Of a stretch of DNA of 64,000 nt, positions 59,296 through 64,000 are shown one piece after another. The stretch is from NCBI GenBank assembly GCA_963773875.1, contig CAVZCV010000007.1:52803-116802 (forward strand), read 5' to 3'. The translations under genes and the position numbers were made by a program. The notes beneath the pieces are model-generated. The model had not been told where the DNA came from. It ran no database searches and saw only the letters and a list, made by a program, of their open reading frames with translations. This DNA comes from CAVTYH01 sp963773875. GTDB taxonomy: Bacteria; Planctomycetota; Planctomycetia; Pirellulales; JADZDJ01. How positions within the stretch are numbered: the first letter of the stretch is position 1; each line of letters begins with the position of its first letter.

Positions 59296-59391
59296 GAGGA
59301 ATAACTACGATGGCCGTGCGGTGCGGATGCTGACGATCCTCGATGAGTACAGTCGAGAGTGCCTGGTCATCGATGTGGCCAGTAGGTTGAG
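59296..59391 (+). mobile_element. IS3-family transposase scrap
   Basis: GRAVRMLTILDEYSRECLVI, then DVASRL, is part of the integrase-core (rve) domain of IS3 OrfB proteins. The aspartate in LDEYSREC is not one of the three catalytic residues. Only about 30 codons remain, with unrelated DNA on both sides. Confidence 0.75.
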
Positions 59392-59499
59392 TACTTTAAA
59401 TAACCCACAAAGTTTCCCGTATCCCAATCTGCGAGTCCCGATTAAAGTCGGTCGTGGTGGCTGCGGCTTGGGACCGGCGTTTTGTTGTAGGGAGACCAC

Positions 59500-60267
59500 C
59501 GACATGGATCGGCCATACCGTTCCGACCGCGTGCCAAGACTGGGCGGCGACGAAGGCCGCTTATCGATTTTTTTAGCAATTCCCGAGTCGATGAGCAGAT
59601 CATCCTGGCAGGTCACTTTGCCGCGACCAAGGCTCGGTTTGCCGAAACCCAAGGCTCGATTCTGGTCTTACATGATACGACCGAGTTCACCCACGAGATC
59701 GAAATCCGGGATCACCAAGGGCACCTCTCCACGGTTCAAGTGCACTTGCGTTTTTGTCGGATGACGGTGCATCCGCCGATCGGCAAGCACCAGCGTTACC
59801 CGGCTCTCTCGTTGACGGTCATCCATGCTCACGAGCGTGGCACACCGCAGGGGAGAGATCCTATCCACTGGAAGCTGCTCACGAACCTGCCGGTGGACGA
59901 TCTTTTTGCGGCGATTGAGAAGCTGGAATGGTATGCACAGCGCTGGAAGATCGAAACCTTTCATAAGGTGATGAAATCGGGGTGCCAAGCCGAGAAATCT
60001 AAGCTTCGTACTGCCGAGCGACTAACGAATCTCATGGCGGTCTTCTGTATCATCGGTTGGCGGGTCTTCTGGCTCACGATGGTCAACCGGGTGACTCTCG
60101 AGGCCGCGGCCGAAGTCGCCTTCACGAAGACCGAGATTCAACTTCTGGATCGAATCGCAGCCAGCACGAAGTTGCCCTGGAGCTGTGACGAGGGGATATC
60201 TGCGCCTTTCTTCAGAATTTCACACGCGACCGAACCGCTCATTGTCGCTGAGTCGAATGGCACGTAG
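59500..60267 (+). mobile_element. Tn5/IS4-type transposase remnant with internal deletion
   Basis: VPTACQDWAATKAAYRFF, SNSRVDEQIILAGHFAATKA and ILVLHDTTEFT (first catalytic aspartate) are Tn5-like. A T7 run at 59568-59574 shifts the frame where six T would not. After THE the sequence jumps to IEIRDHQGHLSTVQVHLRF, so about 110 residues that would carry the second aspartate are missing. WYAQRWKIETFHKVMKSGC with the catalytic glutamate follows. The C-terminus departs from the family after LLDRIAAS. Confidence 0.8.
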
Positions 60268-60309
60268 TTGTCGCTTAACGTGTGGCCCTGAATTGATATA
60301 GATAAAAAG

Positions 60310-60362
60310 GGCCTCCGTTGCCTAGATGGAGTTGTCACACACCCATCACCGGCAAGGAGGCC
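60310..60362 (+). promoter_or_regulatory. 5' UTR hairpin covering the transposase ribosome site
   Basis: GGCCTCCGTTGCC (60310-60322) pairs with GGCAAGGAGGCC (60351-60362) with one bulged base. The right arm contains the Shine-Dalgarno AAGGAGG (60354-60360), six to eight bases before ATG 60368. Transcripts entering from outside would fold and hide the ribosome site, as known for IS10 and IS50. Confidence 0.7.
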
Positions 60363-60367
60363 TCACG

Positions 60368-61420
60368 ATGTCGTTTTCTAATCACGGAAGATTCCGTCAG
60401 CAAGTGCGTTTTCTGCGGCGGCAATTCCTGCAGGATGGCGAACTGCCGTTCACCGATGTGTTGTCCGAGGGAACGGTAACGCAAGCATTGAAAGCGTTGA
60501 GCGTCGTCTGGCTCGACCGAGTTTATTCGCCGTTGGTCACGCTGTGGATCTTCCTGGCGCAAGTATTGAGCCAGGACCATTCCTGTCGTGCAGCCGTCGC
60601 TCGCTTGATTGCTCATCGCGTCTCACGAGGACAACGTGCCTGCTCAGCGGAAACCGGCGCTTATTGCCAAGCAAGGAAACGACTCCCCGAGGAGTTTTTT
60701 GCACACGTAGCACGTAAAGCTGGACAGTCCTTGGATCACAGCGCCAAGAAAGAGTGGCTTTGGAAACATCGCCGCGTCCTGGCCTACGACGGCTCGACGG
60801 TATCGATGCCAGATACCGCGGATAACCAACAAGCCTATCCGCAACCTCCGCAGCAGGAGCCAGGACTTGGTTTTCCGCTGGCACGCGTCGCGGCCTTCTT
60901 TTCGCTCTCCTGCGGAGCCGTACTCGACTTGGCTATCTGCAGCAATGCCGGCAAAGGCCACAGCGAGTTGGGGATGCTGCGCCGGTTGTGGAATCTCCTG
61001 CGTCCAGGCGACATTCTGCTTGCCGACCGCTACATGTGCGCCTGGCACGAAATCCACCTGCTCAAGCAACGTGGGATCGACTCGGTCACTCGCCTCCATC
61101 ATTGCCGTAGAGTCGATTTCAGGCGCGGTAAGCGTCTGGGAAAAGGCGATCATCTGGTCTACTGGCCCAGGCCCTACATCCGATCGCTCAGTAGATTTGC
61201 TCAAAAGCAACTGCCAGCGTTGCTCACCGTACGCGAGACACGAGTGCTGGTTCGGCAATCTGGATTCCGCAGCCGCAAGTTGATTATCGTGACGACATTG
61301 CTCGACGCGGAGGAGGTTAGCGCCAGCGACCTCGCAGAGCTCTATCGCGCTCGCTGGAACGCCGAAGTCTACCAGCCGAAATGCCCATCAAGCGCGAGCT
61401 TGTATCAGCTTGCCGCTTGA
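60368..61420 (+). mobile_element. IS4-family transposase, C-terminally truncated
   Basis: ATG 60368 follows AAGGAGG. About 350 residues of a DDE transposase: LAYDGSTVSMPDTADNQQAY holds the first aspartate, DILLADRYMCAWHEI the second, and LAELYRARWNAE the catalytic glutamate within the YREK box. The protein then departs from the family and ends at TGA 61418-61420 because another element has been inserted right after the glutamate. About 80 C-terminal residues are missing. Confidence 0.85.
61388..61420. repeat. imperfect palindrome at the left boundary of the serine-recombinase element
   Basis: TCAAGCGCGAGCT (61388-61400) and AGCTTGCCGCTTGA (61407-61420) pair with one mismatch and one bulge around TGTATC. 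It sits where IS4 sequence stops, so it may be the end or recombination site of the incoming element. Confidence 0.6.
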
Positions 61421-61525
61421 GATTAAGGTGTCGGCTGGTGCGTTGCTGAAGCTGGCATGCTGGTGTTGCCAGCGATTGAATGATAGCAACGCTTTCGCCG
61501 ATCTCCACGAGCAAGGAGGCTCTCC

Positions 61526-61710
61526 ATGTCACGACAAGTTCCCCCCCGCGCCTGCCGGAGACACCGTCGTCCGCGACGATGGTCGTTCCCTTGGATCAAC
61601 TCTGGACGCGGATTCCTCCCGCGCGGCGTCAGGAACTGCTGGAGCATCTGACGCGGATTCTGGCTCATCAATTGGCTGCTCCGATTCGAAAGGAGGCAGC
61701 CGATGAGTAA
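61526..61710 (+). CDS. small accessory protein of the serine-recombinase element (C-run frame change)
   Basis: A strong Shine-Dalgarno AAGGAGG (61513-61519) precedes ATG 61526 (MSRQVPP). After a run of seven C (61541-61547) sense continues in the -1 frame: RLPETPSSATMVVPLDQLWT, then RIPPARRQELLEHLTRILAHQ to TGA 61708-61710. An eighth C, or -1 slippage on the run, would give about 61 residues. The stop overlaps the recombinase start by eight bases, so the two are coupled. Family unknown; short helical ORFs commonly precede such recombinases. Confidence 0.6.
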
Positions 61711-63970
61711 CAGCACGATTCATCAAGCGACGCGGGGCGACACACGGCCGAACACTTCCCCAGCAGCCCGCCTGAGCACCTCGCGTCCCGACGCGCACGC
61801 GGCCGCGCTGCGCTCGGACAAGATCCGCGAAGAACATTTGCGGCGGCAGGCGATCGTGTACGTGCGGCAATCGACGCAGCAGCAGGTGCTCGAACATCGC
61901 GAGTCGACCGCGCGGCAATATGCCTTGGCGGATCGCGCCGTGGCATTGGGTTGGCCCCGTGCGGCGGTGGAAGTGATCGACGAGGATCAAGCTCACAGCG
62001 GCAGTTCGGCCGAGGGACGTAGCGGCTTTCAACGCATGTTGACGGAAGTCAGCTCGGATCGCGTCGGGTTGATTCTGGGGCTGGAGATGAGCCGGCTGGC
62101 GCGGTCATGCAAGGATTGGCATGCGCTGTTGGAGCTGTGCGCGATCTATCGCACGCTGTTGGCCGACGCCGATGGCCTCTACGATCCGGACCACTACAAC
62201 GACCGGCTGCTGCTCGGATTAAAAGGGACGATGAGCGCAGCGGAATTGCACATCCTCAAGAGCCGCTTGCAACAAGGGATGTGGAACAAGGCCCAGCGCG
62301 GTGAAGTGCTTAATCACGCGCCGCTCGGCTACGTGCGGACGCCGGCGGGCGACTTCGTAATTGATCCGGACGAGCAAGTGCAGGCGGTCGTGCGATTGAT
62401 CTTCGAGCAGTTCACGCGGCGCGGCAGCGTCAGCGGGCTGTTGCGGTGGCTGGCACGTCAAGACGTGACGCTACCGATTCGTCCACACTTCGGGGCCGAC
62501 CGCGGCGAACTCCAGTGGCGGCGGCCCAGCCGCGTAACGCTGCTGAACCTGTTGCACCATCCGATCTATGCGGGGGCCTATCGCTGGGGACATCGGGAAG
62601 TGGACCCCCGCAAAAAAATCCCCGGCAGGCCGACGACGGGCCGCACCTTCAACGCGCACGACCGGTGCCGCGTTCTAATCCGCGACCGCTTCCCGGCCTA
62701 TATCTCCTGGGAGGAATTCGAGCACAATCAGAAAAAACTCCGGGAAAACAGTGCCTTGGCCAAGATGCGCACCGCTCCTCGTCGCGGACCAAGCGTGCTA
62801 GCCGGGCTGGTAGTCTGCGGCCGGTGCGGCCACCGCATGCTCGTCAGTTACACGAATGTCGCGACGCGGATGACGCTCCGCTACAGTTGCCAGCGAGATG
62901 CGATCGACTACGGAGTCGGTGCGTGTCAAAGCTTGTCCGGCGCCGCTATGGAGTCGTTCGTAGTCGAGCGCCTCCTGCAAGCCGTTTCCCCCGCGTCGCT
63001 GGAGTTGAGCCTCGCGGCCAGCGCGGACATCGAGCGCCAGCGAAAGCAACTCGATGATCATTGGCAGCAGCGGCTGGCGCGTTCGCGCTACGAAGTCGAA
63101 CAGGCGCGACGGCAGTACGCGGCGGTCGATCCCGATCATCGTCTAGTGGCGCGAGAATTGGAACGCCGTTGGGACGAAGCACTCCGCGCGAACGAAGCGT
63201 TGCAAGCCGATTACGGCCGCTTTGCACGTGACTGCCCGAGGCAAGTCTCGCCGCACGAGCGCGAGCAGATTCTGGCGCTGGCAGAGAACGTGCCGGCGCT
63301 GTGGCATGCCGCCTCGACGACTCCCGAAGACCGCCAGATGATCGCGCGGTTGCTCTTGGAGCAGGTTTTGGTGACCATCGAAGGAGACACGGATCGTGTC
63401 GATGTCGAGTTGCGCTGGGCGGGAGGCTTCGTCAGCCGACATGCGCTGTCTCGTCCGGTACAAACGTACGAGCAGTTGTCGAACTACCGGGAACTGGTGG
63501 CCCGCATCGATGCACTCCGCGCCACCCCGACGACGTTGTCCGCGATCGCCGCGACGTTGAATGCCGAAGGCTTCCGCCCGCCGAAGCGATCGCTCCGCTT
63601 CACGAAAGGGATCTTGAGCGGCTTCCTGCGCGAACGAGGAGTCCGCATCGGCCCCTTGCCGCGTAGCGTGACCGATGAGCAATATCTACGAGCGCACGAG
63701 CGGTGGTTGGCCGACCTGGCCGCGGAACTTTCGATGCCGATCGCGACGCTGCATCGTTGGCAACGCGTCGGCTGGCTGGCCTCGCGCAAGGTCGCCGCGG
63801 CCGGCGGCCGCTGGGCGATTTACGCCGATGCCGACGAATTGCTTCGCCTCCGTCGCCTCCGCGACTCCCCCCGCGGTTGGCCACAGCCCTATCCCAGGGA
63901 ACTCATCACTCCGAAACTCAAAACAACTCCAGACCCAAAAAGCTCAACGATAGTAACGACAGCTCGCTAA
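61703..63970 (+). CDS. large serine recombinase
   Basis: 755 residues, intact. The resolvase domain has the catalytic Ser57 in IVYVRQSTQQQ and the arginine-containing GLEMSRLARSCKDW. The recombinase domain (GYVRTPAGDFVIDPDEQVQA, LLHHPIYAGAYRWGHRE) and a zinc ribbon (LAGLVVCGRCGHRM, then YSCQ and GAC) follow, then a coiled coil (about 440-500). A further 200-residue C-terminal part includes a helix-turn-helix-like LSAIAATLNAEGFRPPKRS and ELSMPIATLHRWQRVGW. Such enzymes integrate and excise DNA through short att sites. It lies in an IS4 copy. Confidence 0.93.
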   Translation: MSNSTIHQATRGDTRPNTSPAARLSTSRPDAHAAALRSDKIREEHLRRQAIVYVRQSTQQQVLEHRESTARQYALADRAVALGWPRAAVEVIDEDQAHSGSSAEGRSGFQRMLTEVSSDRVGLILGLEMSRLARSCKDWHALLELCAIYRTLLADADGLYDPDHYNDRLLLGLKGTMSAAELHILKSRLQQGMWNKAQRGEVLNHAPLGYVRTPAGDFVIDPDEQVQAVVRLIFEQFTRRGSVSGLLRWLARQDVTLPIRPHFGADRGELQWRRPSRVTLLNLLHHPIYAGAYRWGHREVDPRKKIPGRPTTGRTFNAHDRCRVLIRDRFPAYISWEEFEHNQKKLRENSALAKMRTAPRRGPSVLAGLVVCGRCGHRMLVSYTNVATRMTLRYSCQRDAIDYGVGACQSLSGAAMESFVVERLLQAVSPASLELSLAASADIERQRKQLDDHWQQRLARSRYEVEQARRQYAAVDPDHRLVARELERRWDEALRANEALQADYGRFARDCPRQVSPHEREQILALAENVPALWHAASTTPEDRQMIARLLLEQVLVTIEGDTDRVDVELRWAGGFVSRHALSRPVQTYEQLSNYRELVARIDALRATPTTLSAIAATLNAEGFRPPKRSLRFTKGILSGFLRERGVRIGPLPRSVTDEQYLRAHERWLADLAAELSMPIATLHRWQRVGWLASRKVAAAGGRWAIYADADELLRLRRLRDSPRGWPQPYPRELITPKLKTTPDPKSSTIVTTAR

Positions 63971-63992
63971 ACGCGTTATCTTAGGAGGTATT

Positions 63993-64000
63993 ATGATTGG
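63993..64000 (+). CDS. start of a further gene of the element (runs off right edge)
   Basis: A perfect TAGGAGGT (63982-63989) stands three bases before ATG 63993 (ATG ATT GG...). Only two codons are inside the window. It lies 22 bases after the recombinase stop, so it is probably the third gene of the same element. Confidence 0.5.

Noticed and set aside
1..64000. CRISPR array
   Set aside because: No set of regularly spaced identical repeats of 24-40 bases with unique spacers; the repeats present are hairpins, heptamers or protein-coding periodicity.

Overview
The window looks like chromosome of a planctomycete (Planctomycetota, probably Pirellulales-like). I infer this from gene content: a DUF1559 pilin-like protein, a giant autotransporter-repeat protein ending in a dockerin-like segment and a PEP-CTERM anchor, two DUF1680/GH127 arabinofuranosidases, DUF5107-TPR, DUF5695 and DUF6055 proteins, a fused GldF/GldG transporter, large serine recombinases, and intergenic space rich in short palindromic repeats. 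No rRNA or intact tRNA was found; there is one half tRNA-Leu.

Layout. 1-651: 5' part of a PfkB sugar kinase. 652-2013: non-coding and dense in repeats. 2014-2958: two broken small genes. 3272-5444: secreted thioredoxin-fold protein and a polysaccharide lyase. 5533-6048: YoeB/YefM-type toxin-antitoxin pair with a readable promoter/operator. 6354-10343: ilvD, a PilZ protein and ettA. 10360-13832: a very large DUF5107-TPR gene. 14053-14626: parDE. 14676-17767: clan-A glycoside hydrolase and a TlpA-like protein. 18110-24009: gliding-type ABC system (ATPase, fused permease/GldG, DUF4340). 24048-27300: acyl-CoA carboxylase carboxyltransferase and a DUF1570-like metallopeptidase. 27405-31290: repeats, a REP-type transposase remnant, a nucleotide-sugar epimerase, half a tRNA-Leu and an IS1182-like scrap. 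31255-42871, minus strand: GH127, DUF1559 protein and a roughly 2,600-residue PEP-CTERM surface protein. 43681-46400: graveyard of IS110 and IS256 pieces joining half a PQQ-propeller gene to the tail of cysK. 46525-58915, plus strand: DoxX, ECF sigma factor, then a tight run of GH127, DUF5695, cyclophilin, GH42-like/CBM9 and DUF6055 genes. 59296-64000: nested mobile elements (IS3 and Tn5-like scraps, an IS4 element with a hairpin over its Shine-Dalgarno, and a large-serine-recombinase element inserted into it).

How the genes work together. The main theme is secreted breakdown of plant- or algal-type polysaccharide (GH127 twice, GH42-like, agarase-like GH, polysaccharide lyase) combined with cell-surface display (PEP-CTERM, pilin-like) and a gliding-type ABC system. 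The 47813-58915 genes are separated by only about 35-80 bases and follow an ECF sigma factor, so they probably form one regulated unit.

Caution. At least a dozen otherwise well-conserved genes, including housekeeping ettA, are split by single-base frame changes, several in G, C or T runs. This pattern fits uncorrected indels in the assembly better than mass pseudogenisation. I give such genes their full reconstructed span and note each break. The IS-riddled pieces, by contrast, look truly decayed.
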